NCBI GenBank assembly: GCA_003427395.1
Contig: BFEA01000193.1
Coordinates: 1,539,244 to 1,565,182 of the forward strand
DNA length: 25,939 nucleotides
DNA from: Chara braunii
Lineage: Eukaryota > Streptophyta > Charophyceae > Charales > Characeae
Direction of reading: 5' to 3'
Positions 1 through 9,250 of this stretch are shown piece after piece. The stretch's first letter is position 1. Each line of letters begins with the position of its first letter. A program made the position numbers and the translations under genes. The notes beneath the pieces were generated by a model, which saw only the letters and a program-made list of their open reading frames with translations, ran no database searches and had not been told where the DNA came from.

Positions 1-99
1 GCCCATGCAGGCTATCTGAAGGGTCATCGCAGCCATGTAGCGCAATCCCCCCCCAAAATCGAGGCAGGCAATGCATATGAAATAGAGCACGAGCTGGCC

Positions 100-471
100 G
101 AATATATAGTCAAGATTCGAGTTCAGGTCTGTGTTTCAGCAATTATGGGTTGCTCGCGTAGCTAGGCCCTATTGGTCTCTGCACGTGATTCTTAGGGCTT
201 GGCTGCACTGCTCACAAAATGTGCAAAACTAGAATGAATCTTCTGTAGAACGTGGACTAATACGCCACTATATGTTTTGTCTTTTGTGCATTTGGTGAGT
301 AGGGGCCCTTAGGGCCACTGCACGTATTCCTAAGAAAAGAAAAACGAGAAAAGAAAGGAAAAACGAGAATAGTAAAGAAAAACGAGAGAAGAAAAGGAGA
401 ACAAGAAAACAGAGAAATAGTGCCCATAACCGAGATGCACAGACCTGAATTCGAATCCAGACTATATATTC
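100..471. repeat. Inverted repeat, ~50-bp arms
   Basis: The left arm (100-149) and the reverse complement of the right arm (422-471) share blocks such as AATATATAGTC, GATTCGA and TTCAGGTCTGTG, with scattered mismatches. The arms are separated by about 270 bp. This is the form of a foldback element or of two related MITE ends inserted in opposite orientation. No target-site duplication was found at the outer edges. Confidence 0.6.
331..418 (+). repeat. Polypurine tract (AAAAACGAGAA-like)
   Basis: Almost uninterrupted A/G sequence carries irregular repeats of AAAAACGAGAA. It is low complexity and sits in the loop of the surrounding inverted repeat. Confidence 0.6.
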
Positions 472-677
472 TCTGTCCACGCCCACGAAGTACAAGTTTG
501 AATTGTACCTCTGCATGACGTAGGGTCCTAGCTGGTACGCTGTAGGGATCCTACGGAAACGAGGCTGGACCCAACTAGGACATGAATACTCAGGAGCCAG
601 GGGAATGTTTGGCCACCCCACATTATCGTTTCAACTTTCTCGTTTTTTTATTTTTTTAATGCACCACTGCAGGTATG

Positions 678-720
678 AAAACAAACAAACAAACAAACAA
701 ACAAACAAACAAACAAACAA
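678..720 (+). repeat. (AAAC)n microsatellite
   Basis: About ten uninterrupted AAAC units. A long forward frame through it only translates the repeat. Confidence 0.95.
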
Positions 721-867
721 AGAAAACCAAACCCCCTTGTAGACATTCTGGGCCGTCTGGATCATCGGTGATGGTGGTAAAAAATAAGGCATTTTTTTTG
801 GGCGGCCCAGGCCATGAACAAACGCCCCGGACCACCCAAAAAAATCTTGGTCATTGGGTTGGGGCCC

Positions 868-940
868 TCACATCCGGACGAAGATCCGGACCCGGACCTC
901 GGACCACGGACGGTCCGGAACCTTGTCCGGTGGTCCGGAT
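868..940. repeat. TCCGGA palindrome cluster
   Basis: The palindrome TCCGGA occurs at 873, 885, 914 and 933, with further CCGGAC and GTCCGG partial copies between. Clusters of short palindromes are common near the ends of hAT-type nonautonomous elements, and a comparable GTTCGG cluster lies in the element at 18822-19672. No terminal inverted repeat or target duplication was found for this one. Confidence 0.55.
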
Positions 941-947
941 CGTAGCC

Positions 948-1037
948 ATATATATATATATATATATACCCCCTTCTCTCTTTTTGCCTACGGTTTACCG
1001 AGCAGTTCTGTTTGTGACGATATATATATATATATAT
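948..1037. repeat. Two (TA)n tracts flanking a 51-bp module
   Basis: TA tracts at 948-968 and 1020-1037 enclose a non-repetitive segment (969-1019). That segment is an inverted relative of repeats at 1157 and 1662. The arrangement looks like insertion of a short element into a TA microsatellite. Confidence 0.7.
969..1019 (-). repeat. Dispersed repeat family copy 1 (inverted)
   Basis: The segment contains GCCTACGGTTTAC followed by GAGCAGTTCTGTTTG. Its reverse complement matches the copies at 1157 and 1662, which carry CAAACATAATTG and GTAGGCAGAGA. It is bounded on both sides by TA tracts. Confidence 0.65.
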
Positions 1038-1089
1038 CTGAGAATCGGAGCGCAAAGGCGGAAAAAGGCAAAACAAGGAAAGGAAAAGA

Positions 1090-1107
1090 AGGAAGGAAGG
1101 AAGGAAA
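1090..1107 (+). repeat. (GGAA)n microsatellite
   Basis: Four to five GGAA units within a purine-rich stretch. Confidence 0.85.
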
Positions 1108-1156
1108 GTCCCACCTGTTTATCACCTCTTACGTACAAGGCCAGCCACGTGGATGT

Positions 1157-1237
1157 ATTCTCAAACATAATTGCTCTGTAAACCGTAGGCAGAGAAGGAG
1201 AAGAGGACAACAAACAAGGGGCTATTCGTCGGAGTTC
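1157..1237 (+). repeat. Dispersed repeat family copy 2
   Basis: It contains CAAACATAATTG, GTAAACCGTAGGCAGAGA and a terminal GTCGGAGT. The similarity to the copy at 1662-1742 extends over most of its length, with a small insertion. With copy 1 it forms an inverted pair about 140 bp apart, consistent with the ends of a short foldback element. Confidence 0.65.
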
Positions 1238-1274
1238 CACCAACTCATCAGGAGGTTGAACCCTCAACAGTCTA
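1231..1274 (+). repeat. Copy A of a 43-bp dispersed repeat
   Basis: The core ACTCATCAGGAGGTTGAACC plus CAACAGTCTA is found again, inverted, at 5778-5820. Weaker similarity may continue downstream of the core in both places (a shared CTGTCGGT motif), suggesting older copies of one larger element. Confidence 0.6.
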
Positions 1275-1661
1275 CAAAATCCCCCAATTGATTATACTAT
1301 AAGTGATAATCCACCTTAACCCCGATTGTGGTCAAGTATCAACAATTGCCCGACAGCTGATGCTCTGAGGTGGGCACCAATCACTACCCTCAAGGTACTT
1401 GTTACAAAAATCAAAGCAAACTATCACTCGCCCACACCACACCAGATGGAAGACTCTACAGGCTGTCGGTTCACACCCCATCACAAGCCAACAAAACACC
1501 CACAAAACAATGAAATGTCTGTCACAGTAAAAAAATACACTCCAGATACTCCGCTAGCACTACTGGCACAACATGGCGGCCACGTATTGACGGCCCCGAC
1601 TATTGCCGCTCAACCTGGCCGGAGAAAACCGTAGCAGGGGGCTAGCGAAGTCGTGATATAT
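1275..1661. other. Unassigned sequence
   Basis: I see no recognisable gene. A forward frame at 1326-1634 is open but compositionally unremarkable and matches no family I recognise. It may be the degraded continuation of the repeat whose core lies at 1231-1274. Confidence 0.4.
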
Positions 1662-1742
1662 ATTGTCAAACATAATTGTTGGGTAAAGAAAACTGTAGGC
1701 AGAGAGCGAGAAGAGGGCTATGACAAATTGTTTTGTCGGAGT
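1662..1742 (+). repeat. Dispersed repeat family copy 3
   Basis: Direct copy of 1157-1237: GTCAAACATAATTG, CTGTAGGCAGAGAG, GAGAAGAGG and TTTGTCGGAGTG are shared. It is preceded by ATATATAT, so this copy is also adjacent to a TA tract. A further TA-rich tract follows at 1743-1774. Confidence 0.6.
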
Positions 1743-1774
1743 GTATATATACATATAAATTATATATATATACT

Positions 1775-2149
1775 AGGGACTTCAAGGAGTAGGTAACTAG
1801 GTCAGCTGAGACCTCCTACGACCTAGAGCGAGTGTATTCTTTAGACAAAATCATAATGGTCAGGTTCATCTAAGAGTGCCCTCTTGACTCATCCAACAAC
1901 AACTGCATAGGTGTTGACCAGGAATTTAAGGGCCAAGGTGCTTAACCCCAAATTATATTTATCATTGGGTACTTCCCTCGAGGCAACTTCGGCAAGTAGC
2001 CAAGGTGTTCTTTTTTTTTGGGGGGGGGAACAAGGCTTCAATCTATTCATGGGGAGCAACACGTGCTGGGAACCGGGTCCAGCGTCCCATATGAAAATTT
2101 AAATAAAATTTTGAAAATTGAGATGCCGGGGCCATTACCCGACTTTGGT
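1775..2149. other. Unassigned sequence
   Basis: No gene or strong repeat is seen. A short T-run followed by a G-run near 2010-2028 is low complexity and prone to sequencing error. Confidence 0.4.
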
Positions 2150-2628
2150 TCAGAAAAAATTGGAGCTACTTAGAAAAATGACCACGACAAACTTCAAAAT
2201 ATGAACTGAATTCAGAAAACTACTTAGAACCCCCCCCCATCCATCCACTTTACCTCACTCCGACAAGACTTATTGCAGCAGAGCCACCATCTCCGCTGTT
2301 GCTATACCCTATTTCCATCCTACCAGCTAGCCCCCTCACTAGTAGGACGCATGATATCCCACCATCTCCCCACTGGCCTTGTTCTTGTTTGGCTCAAAAA
2401 ATTGGAGCTACTTAAAAAATGACTACAACAGGCTTCAAGAATACGCAGGATTCAAAATCCAACTCAGAACCCCCCCCCCCATCAATCCTCTGTTCCTCAC
2501 TCCGGCAAGACTTACCGCAGCAGAGTCACAATCTCCACTGGTGCTATACCCTATTCCAATCCTACCAGCTAGCCCCCTCACTAGTAAGACGCATGATATC
2601 TCACCATCTCCTTCTCCCACTCTCCTCG
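2150..2628 (+). repeat. Tandem duplication, ~240-bp unit, two copies
   Basis: Copy 1 (about 2150-2392) and copy 2 (about 2394-2628) share AAAAATTGGAGCTACTTA, a C-run, CCTCACTCCG, GCTATACCCTAT, CCTACCAGCTAGCCCCCTCA and ACGCATGATATC in the same order. They are diverged but collinear. The open frames in copy 2 are absent from copy 1, which argues against coding. Confidence 0.85.
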
Positions 2629-2771
2629 TTTCTTTTTAGAATAGACTGCTGGGGTCGTAAAAGAAGCGCCAAAAAATCTCGAGCTCCCTGACCAGCCTTT
2701 TCGGAGTTCCTCAAAGTTGTCTTTCTCCCTGTCGAGGGCTCTTCCAGGTCTTTACACCCCCACTTCCTACT

Positions 2772-3450
2772 GGGTCACAGGGCAACACAACTCGCTCCAG
2801 CTCCGGCCAGCGTCGTCCCAGCAGCAAACCTTGGTTGTTCCATGAGATGCCCACCCCAAAGCATCCCCAGATCTCTCTACCAGGCCTCTCGCTCTTGTGT
2901 CAACAGATTACAGGGCAACACCCCAGCACCGACCAGCGTCGTTCTGGCATCGAACAGCCGCAGATCACTGAGTATAACAACTTCAAAGTAGCCTAGGAAA
3001 CGTTGATAGAGGCACCAGAATCCTAAACATTCACAGATCCCCCTAACGGCCAACCAGGATAAAATTCAGAAAAGGGGGTCGAGGTTAGAAATTAATACCA
3101 ACTATCCTAAAATTCATCCCCCTCTCAACAAGCGGACCGTCGGTCCCGGCTTTTAGTCCTCGTACTAAAACTCACTTGGTCTCGTACCCTCCTCTGCTAG
3201 GGTAACAGGGCACCACAACCCTCCCCAGTACCGACCAACCTAGTTCTGACGGACAGGAATGCCTTCCTCCCTTGACAATTCCTTTAGCGGCAAACCCCTA
3301 AACAGGTTACAGGGTCCAAACCCCGGCGCTGACTACGTTGGACGATCTGGTTATGCCTTCCACCCTCGGCGTAACTCCATAGGCCTCAAGCTCCCCCTGG
3401 GTCACAGAGCAAAGCTCCAGCACCGGCCTCTGTCATCCCAGCATCGTCCT
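2772..3450 (+). repeat. Five degenerate copies of a ~50-bp motif
   Basis: Copies begin near 2772, 2906, 3199, 3305 and 3399. Each starts with a variant of GGTYACAGGGCAACAC and is followed by a variant of CCAGCACCGACCAGCGTCGT. Spacing is irregular (134, 293, 106, 94 bp), so this is a decayed higher-order satellite or repeated exon-like block rather than a clean array. No continuous frame spans the copies. Confidence 0.7.
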
Positions 3451-3539
3451 CCTAACCTACTCACCCTAACCAACATCTTCCGTCTGTTGAAAGTCCCCAC
3501 TCTTCTTTCCATCCTACCATTCTAGTTCCCCCCCAGGCA

Positions 3540-4640
3540 AACTTTGAGGCAATCATCAACAGAAAAAAGCACCGCCATAAAATTAAGATGTACAGCCGTA
3601 GATCTTTCCATCGAAAATCAGGAACAAGATTAAGAATCTATCTGAAACGTTTTTTTGAGATTTGAAATTTGAAGATGAGATCACAGAGTAATCAAGGAAA
3701 TTTAGGTCATGAATTTTGGCATCCAATTCAAAAGGTCAATTGCAGATACAAATAGATTTCGAAATTTCAAAAGGAGAAACAGAATAGGAAGTTGATTCTG
3801 ATGTCCTCACGGACTTCCGACTCTGATTTCCCGAACCCTTGTTCAAGAAATCGCTCAAAGTGTAAACCAGGAATTACCAAACATAAAAAGGGAGAGTCAC
3901 TAAGACAGTAATCAGGAGATTCTAAACCGAAAACGAATCGGCAATAAAGACAGTACATGAGAAAGTAAAAAAACAAACTACCGATCAAGATCTACTAAAA
4001 AATATGAATCAAGAATACGACATGTAAACTCAGAAATTGAAATTTTCGGAGATCAGAACTAGAAACTTACAATGCGAATCAAGGTAATCTAATTTGGTGA
4101 CTACAACAGAAACCATTATACCTCATATGATCGGCGAGAGGGTCTATCCAAAGAAAAGCAAGCTCATCCTTAAGATACAATCAACAAAGTGAACAAAATC
4201 GACCACAGCGCCTTCGCACTCCGGATGTCCTTGTGACGAAACGCAGCTGTCGCCGATACCGCTTTGCCCTTCTTCAAAAAACGCGGACTCGATGTCGCCT
4301 CCAATCCTCCTCCCACTCCACGTGAGGACGCGCTCCTCCCTTTCAGCCTGCATCAACCAACCATCCTCCCCAAAACTACGCAGGCAGAGAAGCAAAGGCA
4401 ACCCATATGTCAAAATTCTCATGAAGACCCGCCCCCTTTCAAAGACAGTCTTCCCTTCAACTAGCGTGCTGGCCTGCAACATCACTAGATTGGAGAATGA
4501 AGCCGAAGATGGTACCCCTGTGCTTTCAAAAGGCAGGCCGCACCAAGTCACGCCATGTCATCTCTACCCTCCCACTGTCAAGTCCCACGCACCACAACCC
4601 CCACCCGCCCACCGCGTCGCATGACTCTCCGTTAACTCTC
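3540..4640. other. Unassigned sequence
   Basis: No supported gene. A minus-strand frame of 135 codons (4144-4551) opens from a GTG, has no recognisable domain and lies beside Pro-rich frames on the other strand. I treat it as chance. The 3560-4130 part is A-rich and featureless. Confidence 0.4.
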
Positions 4641-5532
4641 GCGTCACGCCGTGTCCGCTCCGATGGTGCTCGAGCGGGGGTAGCATGAGAGAGCGAATGT
4701 GAATGATTGTTATGGCGGTGGATCTAATATTCTGTGAGAGTTACTTGGTGGAGAAGAGGCGAGAAGTGTTGATACTTGGACGGCATACGTAGTAGGGTGG
4801 TGATTTAATTTTTTTAGCCCGCGTGAAGGTGTGAGAAACTAAACAGGAACGTGAGTGATATCAATGTGTGCAGATTGGGTGCGTGGAAGCAAAGATTCTG
4901 GAGTAAGTTGGTTCATTCGTTATGTGTTACTCCTAATCATCTAGTAGAACCTGGACTAATGGGTAGTGTTCGATTTTCAGATCGTAGGAGTATTTGGAGT
5001 CATGAATGAGTTTATATCGTGGTAGTTGTGAATAATAATGCTCTGAGTCATTTTTGTCGGGTATTATCATAAGGAAATAACATTCTCCAGTGCAACAGAC
5101 GCATTCGAATCCTAGCAGCCTGTCTGGGAGAATCCCCGGATGCGAATGATTTCCAGGGTGGTATGTCGACTGATGGTTTAATTAGAGGAAAATTCCTTTA
5201 GCGGTGTTGGGATTTTTCTGTATTTGAATGATGTGATCTGGCGTCTGCTAAGTGATCTTAAACTTTTATGTATATGTCTGTATAGTGCACACGTTTTCTA
5301 TGATGGAATGGACGGTATGGTTGTTGTTTTTTGGTAATAATGCTCCCTACTTTTGTAAGTCGTGGTGCTCGTTGTCATTGGATTCTGCTTTTGCACCTTC
5401 TTCCTTTTCATACGTGATGAAATTTGTGGAAACGAATGAAATCTATCAGGGTCCCAATGGGGTGTATCCTGTGGTGTGACGGTGGGATGAAGCATGTAGT
5501 TGTTATGTGTTGAAGCGTCCGCAATATGTGTT
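4641..5532. other. Unassigned sequence
   Basis: No gene, RNA or strong repeat seen. A short match of about 18 bp (GTAGAACNTGGACTAAT) is shared by 4943 and 246, hinting at very old repeat copies. Confidence 0.35.
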
Positions 5533-5543
5533 CACACACATCA

Positions 5544-5574
<31 letters not shown>
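5533..5574 (+). repeat. (CA)n microsatellite
   Basis: Near-perfect CA repeat with one TCAT interruption at its start. Confidence 0.95.
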
Positions 5575-5576
<2 letters not shown>

Positions 5577-5777
5577 GCTGAGTGGGTGTGTAGAGTGGGT
5601 TTTATGACTATGTCAGACTAATTTCTCAGACTTACTACCATTTTTGTCAAGGGTTTGGACCGACAGTCTGCTAAGATTGCAAGGTTGGTGTGAGTTAAGT
5701 CGACCACTTTTCTCAGGGGTGTCGCGAACTCTGGGCGATGTGGTGAGTCCTTATCCATCAGTCAAATGAATCCTAAA

Positions 5778-5820
5778 TAGACTGTTGCGGTTCAACCTCC
5801 TGATGAGTCGGTGAAAGTCC
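5778..5820 (-). repeat. Copy B of the 43-bp dispersed repeat
   Basis: The reverse complement reads ACTCATCAGGAGGTTGAACC followed by CAACAGTCTA, matching 1231-1274 with a few substitutions and one indel. It lies between two CA microsatellites. Confidence 0.6.
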
Positions 5821-5872
5821 AATGAAACAGTCTGGCACAGTCATGCTTTTATTGAGTGCATAGAGAATATGA

Positions 5873-5922
5873 CAACACACACACACACAAACACACACAC
5901 ATACACACACACACACACACAA
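5873..5922 (+). repeat. (CA)n microsatellite, interrupted
   Basis: CA repeat with AA and TA interruptions. Confidence 0.9.
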
Positions 5923-6150
5923 ATATTACATACACAGGGTTACACACATATGAAAATAGTTTGAAATTTTGAAAAACAAAAAATAAAAAAATGAAGAGAT
6001 ATAAAATTCACCCTTGCGAGAAAAAATGTTTGCTTCATGGGAAGGCGAGAAATTTGGAATATGAGAAAAGCGTCACGCTTGAACAAAAGTACAAAACCTG
6101 CAAAGCTACAAGACTCACATTAAGTATACCACGGTTATCTGATGGGAAGA

Positions 6151-6425
6151 TTTACCCGCTTGCACCCACCCCTTTTTTTTTTGCCACCTGTACCTGCCCA
6201 TACCCGTCTATTCTTTTTTTCTAGACGCCCGTACCCGTTTTTCCTTTTTTTTTCCCTACACCTACCTGCCCCTACCCACCCATGAGCTCCAAAGAGGGCA
6301 ACTGTGCCCGCCCTAACAACCACCACCTTTTGTTTGTGCCTCCCCATACCCGACTCCCCCTTCAAAAGGGGTACCCATACCTGCCGGTACGCTGGCGGTT
6401 ACAGTTGGGTACGGCCGGGTACAGG
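6151..6425 (+). repeat. Degenerate C-rich array with T-runs
   Basis: Variants of CCCGTACCC, CCTACCTGCCCC and TACCCACCC recur at roughly 10-bp steps, broken by three T-runs. It is the opposite-strand counterpart of the G-rich array at 9251-9575 (GGGTAGGTACGGGTGGGTA type). Minus-strand frames through it are Gly/Arg/Lys-rich artefacts. Confidence 0.7.
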
Positions 6426-6460
6426 CAACGGTTGCCCGTTTGCGCTCTCTGGTGCCAACC

Positions 6461-7090
6461 GTTTCAATTCCAGGGCTTCACTGTGATGTAGCACTTTCCA
6501 GAATGTACCTGGCCGCACCTCGCTGCAGCAAAGGATGTATCTGAGGGCAATCATGTTCAGAGCCTCGTATCTCTTTTTCCCCTTTTTTTTTTTTTTTTTT
6601 TCCTTCGGAAGCAATATCTCGGTTGTTCGTGCTTCTGCTTCCCGTGAGAGACGGGGAACGGTTTCAATTCCAGGGTTTCACTTTGAAATAGCACTTTCCA
6701 TAATGTATCTGGCCGCACTTCGCTGCAGAAGAGGATGTATCTGAGGGCAATCACGTTCAGAGCTTGGTTTCTTTTCCCCTTTGTTTTTTTTTTGTTTTTT
6801 TTTCAGAAGCAGTATCTCGGTTGTTTGTGCTTCTTCTCCCCATGAGAGATGGGGAGCATTCAGTGCATGCCAACCGTTTCAATTCCAGGGTTTCAATGTG
6901 ACATAGCACTCTCTAGAATGTATCTGGCCGCACTTCGCTGTAACAGAGGATGTATCTGAGGGCAATCACGTTCGGACAAAGCTTGGTACCTCTTTTACCC
7001 TTTGTTTTTTTTTTTTTTCCTCTTTCGAAGATTTTCGACTGTTTGTGCTTTGGCTCCCCGTGAGAGGCAGGGAGCATTCCATACCTGTCA
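6461..7090 (+). repeat. Three tandem ~205-bp units with internal poly-T
   Basis: Units start at 6461, 6661 and 6876, each with GTTTCAATTCCAGGG. Each then has TAGCACT(T/C)TC, AATGTAYCTGGCCGCAC, GGATGTATCTGAGGGCAATC, a T-run of 8-19, a ...CGGTTGT(T)TGTGCTT block and a CCCGTGAGAGACGGGGA-like short inverted motif. Several open frames here only reflect the repeats. Read on the minus strand the T-runs are A-runs, which leaves a retroposed origin possible but unproven. Confidence 0.85.
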
Positions 7091-7900
7091 ACGTGATCCT
7101 TCCAGTACACGAGTGGAAACAAGAAAATCATCACCTGTTTACATTCCAATTGTTGGCAGCAGGTCCAAAATAAGGGTCGGTACCTGTGCCAAGCAACAAA
7201 TGTCCCATGTTGGTTCCCGCCCCATGCAGGCTTGAAAAAAATCGGCACGCAGGGCATATTCAGGCTCGACTTCAATAGTTGGGTCAAGTGCTGGTGGTTT
7301 AACAATGTGAATCAAGTTCGGAAGGTTGCCTGCTATTACAAACTCCTTGCTCTCATGGTGAGACGTGGTCCTTGATACTGCATATGCTCGGGACCCTTGT
7401 ACTATCTGACAATTGGAAAAAACAACTTATGAAGAAATTTTGTGTCTACACCAGATACTTGAGAAACAGTGAAACCAAGAACACCTTGGCAGGTTACTTG
7501 TGTTGTAATAGAGTAACAGAGTTGTCAGAACTTCCAAAGAAGAGGCCCAATGAGGCCAGTACTGTGAGATAGTTACGAGGAGGGATCATTATAACATCGA
7601 TATCAACGTCACCGGATAAGAATCGAGGAGACAGACATTTGATAGACGGAAGAACCAGAAAATGCCCCAATCATAACGCAACCAAGCACAACCCATCGCA
7701 GCCAGAGTTTCGACATAACAGAAGCGTATCACAAAACAACCGTAAGTGCATTCCACAACCACAATTATTTACTACTCAGTATCACCACATAGAGGTTCTC
7801 AAAGTACGTGCCACTCACCATTTTACCACACTATGGGTAGGTGAGAGTCCTAAATGTTACATTAGGCTAGGGTGGTGGCAAACATCCTAAAACATGTTTT
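7091..7900. other. Unassigned sequence
   Basis: No gene is supported. Short frames on both strands lack recognisable motifs. The segment around 7270-7290 (GTCAAGTGCTGGTGGTTTAA) has a near copy at 10118-10136, so part of this is dispersed repeat. Confidence 0.35.
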
Positions 7901-8039
7901 TCGCCAGTCACGCCACTAACTTAGCTCATCAGAGGAACAAAATAGGAGCACATAGCATAACGTTAGGTAGGCATAACTGAGAACCATTAACCACAATCTT
8001 GGGTACGTGAGGGGAGAGGGTGACGGGTGGGGGAAGGGG

Positions 8040-8270
8040 ACACAGACAATCAACATTACCTCCGGTTGTGGCACGGTAGCTTCTACCTCAGCGAGGTGAG
8101 TATCTAGCATTTCCTCAAATCCGAAAGGAGACTCCATAGTGGTATAGGCAAACCCTCACGTGAACTTAGCGTTACAGCAGCCCATAGCCTGTAGACGATT
8201 GCCACACCCAGGGGGACCAGTGGTGCCGAAATCGAGAGCGTGGCCGATATGTCGAGGGTCAACCTTGGCA
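8040..8270 (-). pseudogene. Possible RRM (RNA-recognition motif) remnant
   Basis: On the minus strand one frame reads VDPRHIGHALDFG, then NAKFT-stop-GFAYTTMES, then FGFEEMLDTHLAEVEA. The order resembles an RRM. The first block is placed where the alpha-1 region (Vd..hl...F...G) falls. GFAYTTM fits six positions of the RNP1 octamer [RK]G[FY][GA][FY]-[ILV]-x-[FYM], with the leading Arg replaced by an in-frame TGA (one transition from CGA), and an alpha-2-like segment follows. After VPQPE comes GGTAATG, which could be a 5' splice site. No RNP2 strand is clear upstream, where another stop occurs. It could be chance similarity. If real, it is a broken fragment of a single-RRM protein, possibly of the organelle RNA-binding type. 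Confidence 0.3.
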
Positions 8271-8340
8271 GGGACCTGAATGGTCGAGCAGAGAACTCAA
8301 AGGCGACAGACGCGGAAGCACGAAACGGAGAATTCGGCAT

Positions 8341-8822
8341 AGCAACACTTCGGTATAAGTGGCAGAACCCTGGTCCTGACGGTTAATGCGCTCCTACACG
8401 AAAGACAACGAAACAACCGTCCCTCATGCATGACCGCATTAACCCGACCAGTTAAGGAGGACTAAACCAAGGGCTAATCTCTTCCTTAAATATGCTTTGC
8501 TCCTCAATAATCTCGAATCCCGAAGAACCGGCGCAATTTGAAAGAATGGGACCAGCTGGAAATTTCTAGCACTAACATTTTCACCACCAGGTCCCAAAGC
8601 ACATCCGTAGGTCCGGTAGACCCCTGGGAACCAACCCTTAGGTGCATTGTAAATCCTCTCGGATCGGGAAGCACCTCTGACAAGGGTTTCGTTTAGGACC
8701 CAGCTAGGCCAAAATATTGTACGGGCAAAAAACAGAAAAGAGACCGACCCTGTTCCCCAAGCATTTTTCTCTGATTCGACCGCTTATTTATTAATGGTAA
8801 ATCAACACATACTCCAGAATGG
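8341..8822. other. Unassigned sequence
   Basis: No reading frame or repeat recognised. Moderate GC, unique-looking sequence that could be flanking or intronic DNA of the possible RRM remnant. Confidence 0.35.
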
Positions 8823-8824
8823 GC

Positions 8825-8847
8825 ATGTGTGTGTGTGTGTGTGTGTG

Positions 8848-8893
<46 letters not shown>
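8825..8893 (+). repeat. (GT)n microsatellite
   Basis: About 69 bp of GT with one GAGA interruption. His/Thr- and Cys/Val-repeat frames across it are artefacts. Confidence 0.95.
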
Positions 8894-8894
<1 letters not shown>

Positions 8895-9043
8895 AACAGA
8901 CTGAGGGTTGTTGCATGTGTCGATGCTATACAGGTTGCATAGGCTGCTGTAGCACCACATGCATTCATAGCAGCATCAGAGTGACCAGATGTAACAATTG
9001 TTGTTCTTGCGGCAGTAGCTGCAGCAGCTGCCACATCTCAAAA

Positions 9044-9090
9044 ATAATAAAATAAAATAATAATATTAATAATTTAATAATAATAAAAAT
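9044..9090 (+). repeat. AAT-rich low-complexity tract
   Basis: Irregular AATA/AAT repeats, almost free of G and C. Confidence 0.85.
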
Positions 9091-9120
9091 TACCACGTCA
9101 ACCCTGTGATGTCCAGGGGG

Positions 9121-9250
9121 TTAGGGACAGTTGGGGGCGGTTAAGGACAACTAGGGGCGGTTTGAAGCAGTTATTAGGGACAGTTAGGGGCAGTCAGGGG
9201 CAGTTAGGGGCAGTTAGGGGCAGTTAGGGGCAGTTAGGGACAGTTAAGGG
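9121..9250 (+). repeat. 10-bp G-rich minisatellite (GTTAGGGGCA)n
   Basis: Units of GTTAGGGGCA and variants (TTAGGGACAG, TCAGGGGCAG) keep an exact 10-bp register through 9171-9250 and a looser one upstream. Runs of four G every 10 bp with 6-nt CAGTTA loops make this a strong G-quadruplex candidate. The TTAGGGG core resembles telomeric repeats, but the 10-bp period does not. Confidence 0.9.

Larger units (their letters stand above)
1..620. other. Gene-free flank with inverted repeat
   Basis: No reading frame here has coding character. The stretch holds an inverted repeat (annotated separately), a purine-rich tract between its arms, and a short direct repeat of the type CTGCACGTGATTCTTAG near 180-198 and 327-343. 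Nothing resembles a known protein or RNA gene. Confidence 0.5.

Noticed and set aside
440-460. ATTCGAATCC resembling a tRNA B box
   Set aside because: No A box or cloverleaf can be formed around it, and it lies within an arm of an inverted repeat.
4144-4551. 135-codon minus-strand ORF
   Set aside because: It opens from GTG, lacks recognisable domains, and no splice or promoter context supports a eukaryotic gene.
8855-9055. Cys/Val-rich small ORF suggesting a cysteine-rich peptide
   Set aside because: The first third is the GT microsatellite read as CV repeats. No signal peptide or conserved spacing of Cys after it.
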